From positions 128,138,640 through 128,202,639 of the forward strand of contig OY755039.1 of assembly GCA_963576565.1 (NCBI GenBank): DNA of 64,000 nt, given 5' to 3'. This stretch comes from Aspidapion aeneum. Taxonomy: Eukaryota > Arthropoda > Insecta > Coleoptera > Brentidae. Shown here one piece after another: positions 9,791 to 20,935 of the stretch; position 1 is the first letter of the stretch, and every line of letters begins with the position of its first letter. The notes under the pieces are model-generated. The model had not been told where the DNA came from. It was given only the letters and a program-made list of their open reading frames with translations, and made no database searches. The translations under genes and the position numbers were made by a program.

Positions 9791-10259
9791 CAGCGGCGTA
9801 GCGTGGGGGGGGGCGGGGGGTTCGTCGCCCCCCCCCCCCGCCCTGAGGGTAGTGGCGCCCCATAGGTGGCTGAAGCGCCCTCAGCTTTATTAATTCGGGC
9901 CGGTAATGGCCAATTGAGTGGGTGCCAAAGGAAACTAACGACATGAAGATCTTTTTTTTTTTTTTTGGTCGCAAGATTCGTGAGAGGCGCCCTTGTGACT
10001 TATCGGCCGCTCCCTCACACATGATGACCTTTTGTTTTTTTTTGGTCGCAAGATTCGTGAGAGGCGCCCTTGTGACTTATCGGCCGCCCCCTCACACATG
10101 ATGACCTTTTTTTTTTGTTTTTGGTCGCAAGATTTGTGAGAGGCGCCTTTTTGACCTTTTTGTTTTTTTTTTTGCCACAAGATTTTTCATAAGTTTTCAG
10201 AGGCGCCCTTTTTAGCTGTCGCCCCCCCCCCCCGCCCTTTCGGGCACGCTACGCGGCTG
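9791..10259. mobile_element. Non-autonomous hAT element, 469 bp, 8-bp TSD
   Basis: The termini CAGCGGCGTAGCGTG and CACGCTACGCGGCTG are 15-bp inverted repeats with one mismatch. GTCACTGT at 9783-9790 is repeated at 10260-10267, an exact 8-bp duplication. Long G and C runs sit just inside both ends. The interior is mostly the minisatellite 9967-10200; no transposase remains. Confidence 0.9.
9967..10200 (+). repeat. Minisatellite inside the hAT MITE (77-79 bp, 3 copies plus one decayed)
   Basis: Units start at 9967, 10044 and 10123 with GGTCGCAAGAT, continue GAGAGGCGCCCTTGTGACTT, and end in T-rich spacers of variable length. A fourth, degenerate unit begins near 10170 (GCCACAAGATTTTTCA). Apparent frames here are by-products of the tandem repetition. 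Confidence 0.85.
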
Positions 10260-10721
10260 GTCACTGTGACCTATACGTTAATATTTTCGCAAGGTATAAA
10301 CGAATTTGTGTTTTGAGACTTTTATTTGTAAACACTAGAAAATGATGATCACGCCTTTCTTCCATTTTTAGCGAATTTAGTTCGTGAAATGTATGCGAAA
10401 TATGATTGCTTAATTTTTGTAGCCCAATTATTAAGTGAGAACAAGCGTTTTGGGCTTTTTGAATGCGCCTTTTTCATTTTAAGTTGAGGAGCTTTCATAA
10501 ACGACATCACGAAAATTAAAATGTGACAATACCAAAGCGAGGAGACTCGCATACTCTTTTTAGCATTATGACAACATGTAGGAAAACTTTAAATGTAGAG
10601 ATCAAGATACCAAATGTTTTCTTTCTCATGCTTAAGGATGATGTTTTAAATACGGAGAGTAAAATTTAGTTTAACTAGCTGCATTAAGCCTTAGTAAACT
10701 TTTCTTTGATAACTCTCAAAT

Positions 10722-11120
10722 TTAATCGAGGTCCAAATTAAGGTGATTAGCTTGTTGAAGCTCCGTATCATTATCAAATGATTGAAACAGACAGTATTTC
10801 ATAGCACGAATTATATTAAAAAGTATTGACCCCTGAGGTACACCTGATAGAACATAAGCTTTCTCAAAGACTTCATTATTAAATATTACCTCCTGTAGTC
10901 TACGAAATAAATATCTGTAAAAAAATTTACAAGTTTCATGATCAAAACCGTAGTATTTTAATTTCTGTAACATAAGTTAATGGTCAATCCGATCAAACGT
11001 CTTCAAAAGAAAGAACAAGTACTACGTACCTTTTATTATCTAACCTAGCAAAAATGTCATCAACCACTGTGGTTAGTGCAATAGCAACACCCTGTCGAAA
11101 GCCAAACTGATATTTGATAT
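10722..11120 (-). pseudogene. LINE reverse transcriptase fragment
   Basis: Minus-strand blocks in order: YQFGFRQGVAIALTTVVDDI (fingers), YVVLVLSF (remnant of motif A), LQKLKYYGF and YVLSGVPQGSIL (motif B). What follows is scrambled near the FADD region (SFDNDTEL). Frame changes near 10975 and 11000. It is degenerate, with no ends recognised; possibly the same broad CR1/Jockey type as 12440-13140. Confidence 0.65.
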
Positions 11121-11169
11121 TTAGATAAAATATCGTTTTTATCATATAAACCTGAACACTTACAAAATC

Positions 11170-11545
11170 AAACATAGATAAGGTAATAGAAACCCATAGA
11201 TCAACGGAAAGACAAATATTACATGTAAAGCTAACAGATAGAAAATGGAATGAATGGATAAGAAATAAAACAAAAGTAAGGGATGTCAGAAGAAAAGTAG
11301 CAAAATTAAAATGGAAATTTGATTGATTAAGAAAGACGATCGATGGAACAAATGTATTGTAAACTGGAGACCTTGGGAAAATAAAAGAAGTTGCAAAAGA
11401 GCCCAAATGAGATGCGCGGGCGATTTGAAGAAAGACACGCAAACTAGATCGATGAACACGGCGACAAACAGAAGAGTGGAAGATATTGGGGTAGGCCTAT
11501 GTCCAAAGATGAATAGAAGAAGGCTAAATAGATAGATATGAATTT
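11170..11545 (+). pseudogene. RTE-like LINE 3' end (family G, copy 1)
   Basis: Plus-strand pieces include TKVRDVRRKVAKLKW, then a shifted DRWNKCIVNWRPWENKR segment and AGDLKK, the usual C-terminal tail of arthropod endonuclease-reverse transcriptase LINEs (basic, W-rich, R/K-G-R-like). The last 200 bases match 56513-56722 on the minus strand. It ends in a GATA-type tail (AAATAGATAGATA, 11525-11537). Several stops and shifts; dead. Confidence 0.7.
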
Positions 11546-12162
11546 TCAAAAAAGTCAAACTTGGCAATGACTCTTCTTATCTTGAAAAATGCAGAAAAAA
11601 AGCGCAAGATCTATCAACTATTTAACTATATCTAAAAAAAACACTACATTGATCAATAAAAATATACCTCCTTTAATCTACCTACCTAAAATACTAAAAT
11701 ATTAAGTCAGCAAATCCCCATTCAACACAGGTCCTTGATTGAATGTGAAGTACCTACTAAAATAATGTGAACAAAAGTTACTTTATTATTGTTGCATGTT
11801 AGATTGTCGTATTATAAAGCAATAACAGAACATAAGTAAAAACTCCCTGATCTACTTTTCTGAATTGAGAGTTCGTCAAGAAGAAATCTCTATTCGGTTG
11901 ACAAGTTGAATGCATTAGTCGTTTGGAAATAGTATAGAGTCAGTGTCAGTCTATCTACTCTTTTTAGTTTAAAGAAAATCGAATTGTGATTGTTTAACAT
12001 GCTTTAACCTTGCTCGAACTTTGCGAAAACTGGGCGATTGATCCTTATTAGATGAAAAGTCCCAGTATAAAAAAAATATAATATATATTGACCAAACTGG
12101 GTAAATTAACATTAGGTTAATGAGGACGTAATCTAAGTAATAAAATATAGAGGAAAATATAA
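11546..12162. other. AT-rich DNA, no gene seen
   Basis: No frame or repeat recognised. Confidence 0.4.
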
Positions 12163-12310
12163 AAACCAAGATAAAATCTTACATAATAAAAATTGAACAC
12201 AAAAAAAAGAAAACTAAACAAAAAAATAAAAAATATAAAAACTGAGGTAAAATCTTGGTAAATAAAAATTTAACAAAAAAACAAAACTAAACAAAAACAT
12301 AAATAAATAA
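12163..12310. repeat. A-rich tandem duplication, about 72-74 bp unit
   Basis: Two successive copies of a unit with AAAATCTT..., ATAAAAATT(G/T)AACA and AAAACTAAACAAAAA, lying between the LINE 3' region to the right and unassigned DNA to the left. Confidence 0.5.
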
Positions 12311-12439
12311 AAATTCACCAAATTAAATATCATAAGGAAATAACTTTTTTATTAAACCAGTGAATATCAAATAATAAGTAATTAAATAAAAAACAGACAA
12401 ACACTAAAACACAAAAACAATATTCAAGAAACAAATTTT

Positions 12440-13140
12440 AGTAAAAATCAAATAATAAACTTACTGGCAGATTGATCTTTAAAGAATTCTTCCAAGTTAT
12501 AATAAGCCTTTTCAGTCAAAATTTATTTAACGTTTATTCTCAAAACTCTACAGTAACTGACAAGTCTTATACTAATTGGTAATTTGTTATACATTTTTAT
12601 GCCTCTGTAGATAATAGAGTTTTGTGTTCGAGCTCATGTGGGAATAAGCAATGTAATCTTATTATTAGTAATATATCTTGTTGTGTGTTGCTGGTTGTAA
12701 ATGTTAGTTCAAAGTAAATTTGTCGCACAGCATATCCACCCATTGCAATTTATTTGTTAAGACCACACACATCACCGAAAATTTAAGTTTATCGTCGATC
12801 ACAAGATCTTAAGAATTTAGGATTATGAATTTGACTAATTAATTGATGATTATTTAAATTCAGGGCATCAAAATTAAATTTAAAATAAAACACCTTGATT
12901 TTTTTCCATATTGAGTGCTAACAAGTTTGCTTTACACCATCGTTAAATGTGTTCAAGGTCATACTTGACTATTGTTTCAAGAATGTTTTCTTTCTTATAG
13001 TGCTATGGTATAATGGTGCCGTCTGTACAGATTGTAAGAATGCTTTTGATGTCAAGCAGACGCAAGTCATTGATGTATAGGAGGGAGAAAATGGAAACAA
13101 GCGCAGAGCCTTGAACCACGCCCGTACCAACTTCACACAT
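12440..13140 (-). pseudogene. LINE reverse transcriptase C-terminal half, decayed
   Basis: Reading leftward on the minus strand: GVVQGSALVSIFSLLYINDL (motif B, about 13065-13130), a WCKANLLALNM block, IDDKLKFS, then RGIKMYNKLPISIR and KAYYNLEEFFKD (about 12470). The last two are the usual end of arthropod CR1/Jockey-type LINE proteins. The catalytic aspartates after motif B read TDG in place of ADD. Many stops and shifts. Confidence 0.7.
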
Positions 13141-13154
13141 ATTAGAAATTACAT

Positions 13155-13266
13155 GGTCGCACCCAGGGGGCCTTAGATTTTTTTACATATTTTCGATATA
13201 TTTCAGAAAAAAAACACAAAAAATAGCTTAAAATTTGACATCATGAGGCTTCGGGTGCGCCACTGG
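13155..13266 (-). mobile_element. Short MITE, full-length copy of the family at 1-160
   Basis: About 112 bp between GGTCGCACCCAGGGGGCC and GGGTGCGCCACTGG, which are inverted relative to each other (CAGTGGCGCACCC type). The body is the reverse complement of the element at the window start. The hAT affinity is inferred from the ends only. Confidence 0.5.
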
Positions 13267-14100
13267 AAATTGTATCCCCATTTTTAACTTTTTGATGCTT
13301 TTTGGAAAGAAATGATCTAAGGAAAGTTTTTTCTTACGACCCTCTTAGCTCAGCTCTCAGGCTCTCAAAACGATTTTTGCACAATGCAAATATTTTGCAA
13401 AAAAATATTTAAAGAAAATTGAGCTTATTATACCTTCCCTCGTAGCTCAGACCTAGAGCATGTAAAGCTAATACAAATAATTATTATCTATATTATAAGT
13501 TAAATAATTTACCTAAAATGATTTCCAACCATGGCGAATCTTTAGCAAAAAAATAAAACAAAGTAAGATAAAAAAAAAATTCTAACAAAAACTCGCAAAT
13601 CATATTTATAACTTCCATCGTACTAAAACTTACAGACCTACTTTTGACAGATATTTATTTATCTCAAATTTGTTGTAAAAATGTTCTTTAAATAACATAT
13701 TTACCGTTTCTTTTGTCAAAATTTATCTGGTCTGCTATAATTTAATTAAATTTGAATTTAAATCTGATTTTAGCCATGTCGCCAATGCAGCGTTTGTGGG
13801 TTTACCGACTCGAGTGAAAACATAGTAGCAAACACAAACAAATTTGTTGGTTTCGCAAAAAATTTGTTTGGCCGTGCTCGCTGTTGTGAAAGCGATTTAT
13901 ATATTTATTTTAGATCTTCTTGTCTATATTTAGTGTCTTTTTGTGGCAAAATTTTAAGTTTTTATGTTTGGTGCAAAGGTGGATTGTTTGTTCTAAATTA
14001 TATTTTATTAAAATAACATATATAAGTATCGCCGTAAAAATAGTTATAATTCTAAACCTAATAATACTATAAACTAAAAAAAAAATAAAAAATAAAATTC
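13267..14100. other. AT-rich DNA, no gene seen
   Basis: A/T runs and short frames; nothing recognised. Confidence 0.4.
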
Positions 14101-14105
14101 AAATG

Positions 14106-14400
14106 TCAAATGTAATAAATTTCATTCAAACCGGACTCTACGGGAATGGTACCAATTATGGAAGCAACGTTACCTCTTTGCACTGCCAAACTGATTTTTT
14201 GAGTGATGAAGCTAAGAGTTTTCTTGTTAGGAATTTTTGAACTAATTTCCCTAACAAGCATCTTAGCTTCATCACCCCAAGGACCAAATGTTTCCACACT
14301 GAATGGACAAAAATAAAATCTCTCTACAAGTTCCCGATATTTATTATTTTTTTGATTTTCTCCAATTTTTGCAGCCTCTCCTGACTCAATACAAGTTTTA
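14106..14400 (-). pseudogene. C-terminal end of a restriction-like-endonuclease LINE (copy 2)
   Basis: Minus-strand codons read ...GEAAKIGENQKNNKYREL, then VETFGPWGDEAKML and ISLAVQRGNVASIIGT to a TAA near 14106. They match the last third of the copy at 41470-42072 (KREKYKEL, GETLGPWGEEAKNL, LAIQRGNAASILGT). The KxxKY stretch is the last part of the endonuclease domain. The element is 5'-truncated at about 14400. Confidence 0.75.
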
Positions 14401-14762
14401 GGAATATATGTTTGTTTGTATTTTTTTACTTTTATGTTAGAGTTTTATAACATTATTTTTGTATTCTTTTTTAAAATAACCATTTAGTACAAGTTATTAA
14501 TATTTATTTTTGTAATTCCATTTTTAAAAATATAAACGTTTTAATAAAAAGTGTGCTATATTATTACAATCTCCCCTACGCTCCTTGCTCAATGTATTTA
14601 TATATTTTTAAATCACAACTGAACGAGGCACAAGTATATCACTAAACTAAAAATAAATTAAATTTATTTCGTTTCGAATAAGAAATACCCCTTCAAAATT
14701 TAACATCTGCAATGACATGCAATGAGTTAATTTCAAAAAGGTAGGTGAATCCGAATTTTATA

Positions 14763-15460
14763 CAGTGTGTCCACGGATTGAGTGCCGGTAATGACAAAAA
14801 AAATTTGATTTAGATTCTAAATTTCTGGGAATCGCTCCTGCTTGGTCTCAAACTAAGATGTTAGAAAAATTAACCAAATCAATTAATATACAGGAAGGTT
14901 TGGTAGGCTGATTTGATGATGTAAGGTATAAATGACAAAACAGATTTGATTTAGATTCTGACTTTCTAAGAATTGCTCCGGTTTGGTCTGAAAATAATAT
15001 GTTAAAAAAATGAATCAAATCAATTGGTCTTCAGGGTGGTTTAGTAGGCTAATTTGATAAAAAGTGTTAACAGTAAAATACTTTGGTGTCAAAAGATATT
15101 AGAAAATGTTATAAAGAAGAGTAGTTTAGATTTTAAAGTTATGGCAGATTTTCAATTTTAAGAAAAATCAACCAACTCTTTATAGGTCGATTATAAAAAT
15201 TTTGTCTAGACGATTTTAAGCAGATTTTTCTGATAGTTAAAAATCAGTCGTAACTTTTAATTCTAACAACTTTTCTTAATAACCTTTGCTGATATCTCTT
15301 AAAACAAAGGTACTTTACTCTTAAACCTTTTTACCAAATCGACCGACTAAACCTCCCTGTATATTAATTGATTTGGCTCATTTTCTTTATATGTTAGTTA
15401 AATAAGAATACATTTTTTTGTCATTTATTTCTTACCGTAACTTAATCCGTTGACACACTG
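14763..15460. mobile_element. Tc1/mariner-type MITE, 698 bp, TA target
   Basis: The left end CAGTGTGTCCACGGATTGAGT and the right end (reverse complement CAGTGTGTCAACGGATTAAGT) are inverted repeats, each flanked by TA (14761-14762, 15461-15462). The interior has two about 130-bp direct copies (from about 14797 and 14940; blocks ATTTGATTTAGATTCT and TTGGTAGGCT/TTAGTAGGCT) and an inverted partner near 15330-15420. No transposase. Confidence 0.8.
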
Positions 15461-15462
15461 TA

Positions 15463-17685
15463 TAATAGCGAGAGTATACACAATTTGACCAGTCATGTGA
15501 ACTTAACTGGACGACTGTATCTGCGTCTTGGGGTTTCCACATAACAAATGGTTTAAGGCAACCCTGTGACGTAGAGTTTTTGAATCTGATTATAGTTGGC
15601 CTGTTAGGTTCAATGATCGAATGCTGTAGATAGCCTGTGTAAAAGTATAAAGATCTTGGGCATCAAAGTAGAGGGCGAGGATCAAATTTTCATATGTAAA
15701 CATATACAGCTGATTGGAATGACAAATGACAGACAAATGCCATTCATCAGGAATTACTCATCGGCTGCCAGAGTCAAAGTCGAAACCTGTTGGATTTCAT
15801 CGATGTTTCATCGATGCATTTAGGAACCTGATTGTTCTGTTCGATGAGCTTATCCGTGAATTTAGAGACTCTCCCATATTCAGATTTGTTTTATTTCTTA
15901 CTGGAATCAAAAAATTGACTTACATAAGCGTTACTATCTACGGTAATGAACCTACATTACCTCGAGGCAAAACGCCACGCTGGCAAACATTCATGATAAC
16001 AACACCGTCACCCTTTTGACAAGGGTGCGAAATGGCCCTGAGTAATTTCATCAGAAAATCAAAAGGGCCGTGGGTTCAACGTGCGTGAACATTTGTTAAT
16101 ATACAGAATCACATTTATCTCAAAAGCAGTTTTAATTCATAAAGTTGTTTAAATAAACATAAACATAATCACCGATATTCACCGAGGCTTAAGGTTTAGG
16201 TTTATCTTTTATTTTAACAATTTATCTCTAATTTTGCTGCATTTCTTTTAAACTTGATAAAAATTCAATCAAATTTTGGATTAATTATAACTACATAGGT
16301 TTTATCGCAATGCAAAAAACCGGTTTAAATAAGACTATGCAAAAATTTCGTAAATAAAATGAAAGAAAAGAAAGATTTGGTTAAACTATAGGTTTAACCT
16401 GGTACAGTAGGTTGTTTAAGTAAAAATTAGACGATACCTAAGTGAATTACTTACATTTGTAAACATTTTGTCGCTCCCAAAACTCGGCTCTGTCGGAAAA
16501 GGATTTCATTTTACCTAATTTTTATATATAACTTGCCAAAAACACAACGAAAATAAAAAATAATTTTTTTAAATGTTTAAACTGACATTTGATGACGTTT
16601 AATCGTTTAAATATTTAGGACACTTGGGGTACGCTCAGATTGAAACGTCGGGCGAGATGTCTTGCCGAGCGAATGACGTCATGTGTAAATCGCCGGACGT
16701 CTTGCCTTTGTGAACGGTATGGATGTAATTAACATAACCTTAATATATATATTTTTTTCAAAATTATTGAGAAATTTGATCAGATTTAAAAATTTGTTAC
16801 AGTTTATTTAGTAGAGTTAACATAAACACAAATATGTTTTTTTTTGTTATTAAAAATGGAAATAGAGAGACTTTTGGAGTACCCGACTTTTGGTGGCTGA
16901 CAGAGTTTTATTATAGACAAATAAAGTTTTGTTTTAGATTTAAAAGTTGTGTTTTCTGTAAATTTATTTTCTTTGTTGTACAAGCAATACAGGTTTTAAG
17001 TTCCTCTGCTCAACACTTTCAAAGGAAATAAATAAATTTAAAATTTAATAATTATATGTACATTGTACATACATGTGCAATATAATATAATCTCGTATGA
17101 CAGTGAGAATGCGAAAGAAGACAAATTCTCAAAGTGTTTGCTGGGGCGTTGAGAGAACTTCAATTACATTATATCAAACCTCTTTATATGGTTACATTAT
17201 CTACTACTATTAAATAAAGAATACAAATATACATCGTTTAAATGTCTTTTATTTTAATTTGAAAGCACAAAGTAATATCTAGGTATAATATTATTTATAT
17301 TCCTATAACAATTTGTCCAAATAAAAATCCATTCTCTACATTCTCCTAAGTAGAAACTAAACAGTCAAAATGAATTTCTGTAAAGGATCCATTTGCATCT
17401 GAAAGAGTGTTTTCCTAAAAGGAGTGCCGCTGCAAGAGGATTCTGCTTGAAAAACTGCTTGATACTCTAAAAACAACTCACACTGCCAAGGGTTATTGCG
17501 AAGGCAATTGTCTTCATTGCATGGAGCGATTTACACAGCAACATAACAAAAAATTGAATTTTAGGGTTAATTTTGGTATTTTCTTTTTTTTTCTGCCAGC
17601 TGATTATGGTAAAACAAGATATTAACTTTATCCATTGTGCTATGTTACTATGAGTAAACCATCATGCATACTCTAGCAAAAATCC
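15463..17685. other. No gene recognised
   Basis: AT-rich DNA. A 97-codon frame at 15726-16019 and a 65-codon frame at 16834-17031 have no recognisable domain. No tandem repeat was noticed. Confidence 0.4.
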
Positions 17686-18222
17686 CACAAAGAAAAATAC
17701 TCTATCAATCTATGGGCACCTAAGCTCACACTAGGTACTATAGTTATAGTGTGCGTGTGAGCTAATATAACTAAAAACTGAAATATATTACCTTTCGTTT
17801 GATACACAGTCATGTTTTGACTTAAACTCTAATTTTTGAAATCTACCTTCACCATTTTTTTTTCAAAAAACTAAAATGTAGGTTGTTTAACTCCAGACAG
17901 ACCTTTTGTTTGATATCACACAATATCACTCCCACCCTTTTATTTGACTTTCGTTCGGTGGATTTTGTTCATTTTTAAACGGGACCATATCGACCGAAAA
18001 CCCAGCCTATGTACCAAATTTCATTCAAATCGGGCAAGCGGTTTTTGAGTTATGCGCGTTGGTCGTTACAGACAGACAGACACACGGCGCGACAAAAAAG
18101 TTTCAAAATCATCTGAAACGCTGCTGAATAAAATTTTTTTAAATCAGAGCAATTTTTTTTTTCTCGTTAAAATTAGGATCACCATAGCTCACACTACTAT
18201 AGTATAGTAGTAGTGTGAGCTA
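17686..18222 (-). mobile_element. Hairpin-ended element, family H (copy 1)
   Basis: One end carries CTCACACTAGGTACTATAG / CTATAGTTATAGTGTGCGTG, a hairpin bracketed by GCTCACAC/GTGTGAGC. The other carries AGCTCACACTACTATAG / CTATAG..TAGTGTGAGCT (about 18186-18222). Inside are two 119-bp-type repeat units, the block AAACCGCTTGCCCGATTTG (minus strand), and a short GTCT tract. It matches 28059-28825 in opposite orientation with fewer internal units. Hairpin ends plus central tandem repeats recall HINE/DINE-1-type Helentron derivatives; that class is an inference. Confidence 0.7.
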
Positions 18223-18965
18223 ATAGGTAACTACATTTATTGTTTTCTATACGGGATATAAAACAAACCCAACCATAACAAATTTGGCTTCTACAAGCTT
18301 TTGAAAATAGGAAGATTTGTGATGTCTTTATGTGGGTTTCTTGTCAGAGGTAAGCATGTTGAATGGTCTCGAGTTTATAAATGGGACTTAACCCTTCTAA
18401 AGAAACTTAGAACTCACCTTTCAAAATTCAAACAAGTGTTTTTTGTCTTCAAGAAAAAGTAAAATTTGATTATTTATTTATGGAAAATGCCACTTTTATG
18501 TAATATGTTTTCGAAAATATAAAACAAAAAATAAAAAAATTGGGGGGTTGGTTTATATACCTACTGCGCAAGTCGAGCGTTTGTCACCCACCTCATAGAG
18601 AAGGGTGTAAAAGGCGATTCGCCCGAGGTTATTTTCGGCCAATATGAACGAGAGTAACTTTCACCCAGTATGTAATCTGAACGGATTTGAGCGCGCCCGA
18701 CTACATCCGACGTGCTATCTGAACGTACCCTTGGTAATGGGATTCTTGTCTGTGCTGGATTGAATAGAGCTGAATGATGGGTCGGAGACCAGATTCCGAA
18801 ATTCGAGGGATTGTTCACGAATTCAACTCACCAAACAAGTGTGCTGGTATTAAATTAGAGTCTGTTTTCTTGAGAAAACTGTAATTTATGTTACGTGTTT
18901 TTTTAATTTGTGGCAACTGATACTGCGTTTATTTATTTCATCAGAGAGCAGAGCATGGCTTTGTC
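18223..18965. other. No gene recognised
   Basis: Non-coding; a GC-richer stretch at 18560-18830 gives an 85-codon minus frame with no known domain. Confidence 0.4.
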
Positions 18966-19165
18966 AGGTAACGAAATAGCGCATTCAAATGAGCGCGGGT
19001 ATAAAATAGCGCATATCAAAGTAGGGCATATCAAAATGGTGCATATTAAAATAGCGCGTATTAACATGGTGCATAACAAAAAAACGGGTATTTATAAGAG
19101 CGTGTGTTTAGAATAGCTTTAAAATGGCGCCTAGTTAAAATAGCGCGTATTTAAAAATATTGCCT
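18966..19165 (+). repeat. Degenerate array of AAAATAGCGCAT-type units
   Basis: About a dozen 15-17-base units such as AAAATAGCGCATATCAA and AAAATAGCGCGTATTAA. The same motif makes up the arrays at 19722-19955 and the foldback element at 46417-47549. The 68-codon frame over it is a by-product. Confidence 0.75.
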
Positions 19166-19721
19166 ATTTATTAAAATAATTACATTTCAGAATTATGTTA
19201 CTTGGACTTGCCAAAGGAGAACGGGAGAGCATATTTAAGAATTCACTTAATCCCTTTTTTTAAATAAAATTAAATATTTATTTCTTCAAAACAAAATTTT
19301 TTTTTGTAATGTCGACTTTGACCAATTTCTATATGGGCGAGTCTCTGGTGGCCTTCGGTAGTATCGTGGCATCGCTGCAAACAACAAAAACATTGTCACA
19401 AATTCACCACGGTTTTTTTTAAATACTATAATCTGTGGCAATTTCACCCAGCATATTGTTGACATTTTATTAAATATGAGTTTACGAGCTTTGTGATTGG
19501 ACTTATTAACATATTTTTTTTTTCAATAAATATTCAAATCTATAGCGAACACTACATACAATTTATGACTTAGAATACGGAAAACGTAAAATATTCGAAT
19601 TTTTTAGCATTTTATATAAATGGCCAGCACAGCTGTTTGTGGACTTGTCCAACGTCGACTCAGGTCTAGACTGAACCGCGCGCTTCTTTGGAGTCCGCGA
19701 TCAGGTGATAGGTTGGGCAGT

Positions 19722-19955
19722 GGTACAAAATAGCGCAGGCCATAATAGCGCGGTCAAAATAGCGCGGTCAAAATAGCGCAGGCCATAATGTCATAGGCCA
19801 TAATAGCGCATGGCCAAAAAAGCGTAGGCCAAAATAGCGCATGGCCATAATAGCGCAGGCTAAAATAGCGCATGACCAAAATAGCCCATTACCAAAATCA
19901 CGCATTTCCAAAATAGCGCAAGGTGAAAATTGCGCGAGGCCAAAATAGCGCATAG
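19722..19955 (+). repeat. Array of CCAAAATAGCGCAGG-type units
   Basis: It begins with TGGTACAAAATAGCGCAGG, the same terminal word as the foldback element at 46417. About 14 units of 15-17 bases (GCCAAAATAGCGCAT, GGTCAAAATAGCGCG) follow. It runs directly into the module at 19957-20090. Confidence 0.8.
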
Positions 19956-19956
19956 C

Positions 19957-20095
19957 GTCCGGGATTCTAGAGGGTGTGAATCCGAATCGAACCAGACTGA
20001 ACCAAAAGACCATTTCCTTCGAAAAAAAACTTTCCTGACTTCTTTTACGAGATCCTAGAGAGTATGAATCCAAACCGAATCGAACGCGAATTGTA
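19957..20095 (+). repeat. Foldback-arm module, two copies
   Basis: Two direct copies of GGGATTCTAGAGGGTGTGAA/GAGATCCTAGAGAGTATGAA followed by TCC(G/A)AA(T/C)CGAA. They are joined by a CTTTCCTGACTTCTTTTACG segment. The same unit (CCCGGGATCCTAGAGGGTGT) lies in the arms of the foldback element at 32101-33356. Confidence 0.7.
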
Positions 20096-20429
20096 GCGAG
20101 AAGACAGTTTGTCACAAAGTCACCTGCTAGGCACAAAATCATCACGTTCTACGAAAAAATATCACTAAAGCTGGTACAATTTCGATAGGTAATGATAAAG
20201 ACAATAAGGCGCTGATCTCGTGACGTCACTAAAAAACTGCGCCCCGACATAAATTGTAATTTTGGAACATACTCATTTGCATCTCTTTTTAAAGCACAGC
20301 TAATTTTTTTATTGCTGTCCAACTCAGAGCTGCATAATGGGCTCCCGGACCTAATTTTTGACAAAAATTAGAAAAATAGGTATTGTAACAATATTTTGTT
20401 TTAAAAGGAGAAAAAAGTAATTATCAATC

Positions 20430-20935
20430 AAAATGCGGATCCAAAATGGTGAAGTTTCCTATTTTTGAACCAATAAGTATGAAATTAAGAACTTTAATAG
20501 TCGCTAAATATTATTTTATTAAATTAAAAAAAAACTCATTTACCAAGAGGTATCAAATTTAGAACTTTGGCGTGTCTAAAGTCGCTGATTATAAATATGG
20601 ACTGAAACTTAAAAAAAATTACATGGCAGATCCAAAAGGGCAGAATGAAGAAATAAGAACCGATATGTATCAAAATTGGAACTTTGGAGTGTATAAAGCT
20701 GATAATTAAGATTTCTGACTCAAACCTAACAAAAAATATCATGGCGGATCCGATATGGAGCACGGTTACATTTATAAACCGATATGTATATTTGGAACTC
20801 TACGGTGTTTAACGTCGCTTATTATAATTTTTTACTCAAACAAACAAAACTAGCACGGCGGACCCAAAATCTTTATCCAATAGACTATTTATAAACCGAT
20901 TTGTGTCAAACTTGGTACTTGGGGTTGTTTAAGGT
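20430..20935 (-). repeat. Satellite-like tandem array, about 115-bp unit (array 1)
   Basis: Four to five diverged units. Each has ATGGCGGATCC(A/G), ACCGATATGTAT, AACTTTGG.GTGT and (GTCG)CTGATTATAA; the last block falls at about 20581, 20698 and 20813. The same unit is in opposite orientation at 38073-38510. Non-coding. Confidence 0.7.

Noticed and set aside
9756..10180. Two minus frames with repeated KSQGRLSRILRPKK-like units
   Set aside because: Translation of the minisatellite inside the hAT MITE.
15726..16019. 97-codon plus frame as a gene
   Set aside because: No recognisable domain, poor context, and similar-length random frames occur throughout.
18561..18818. 85-codon minus frame in GC-richer DNA
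   Set aside because: No domain; probably repeat-derived non-coding DNA.
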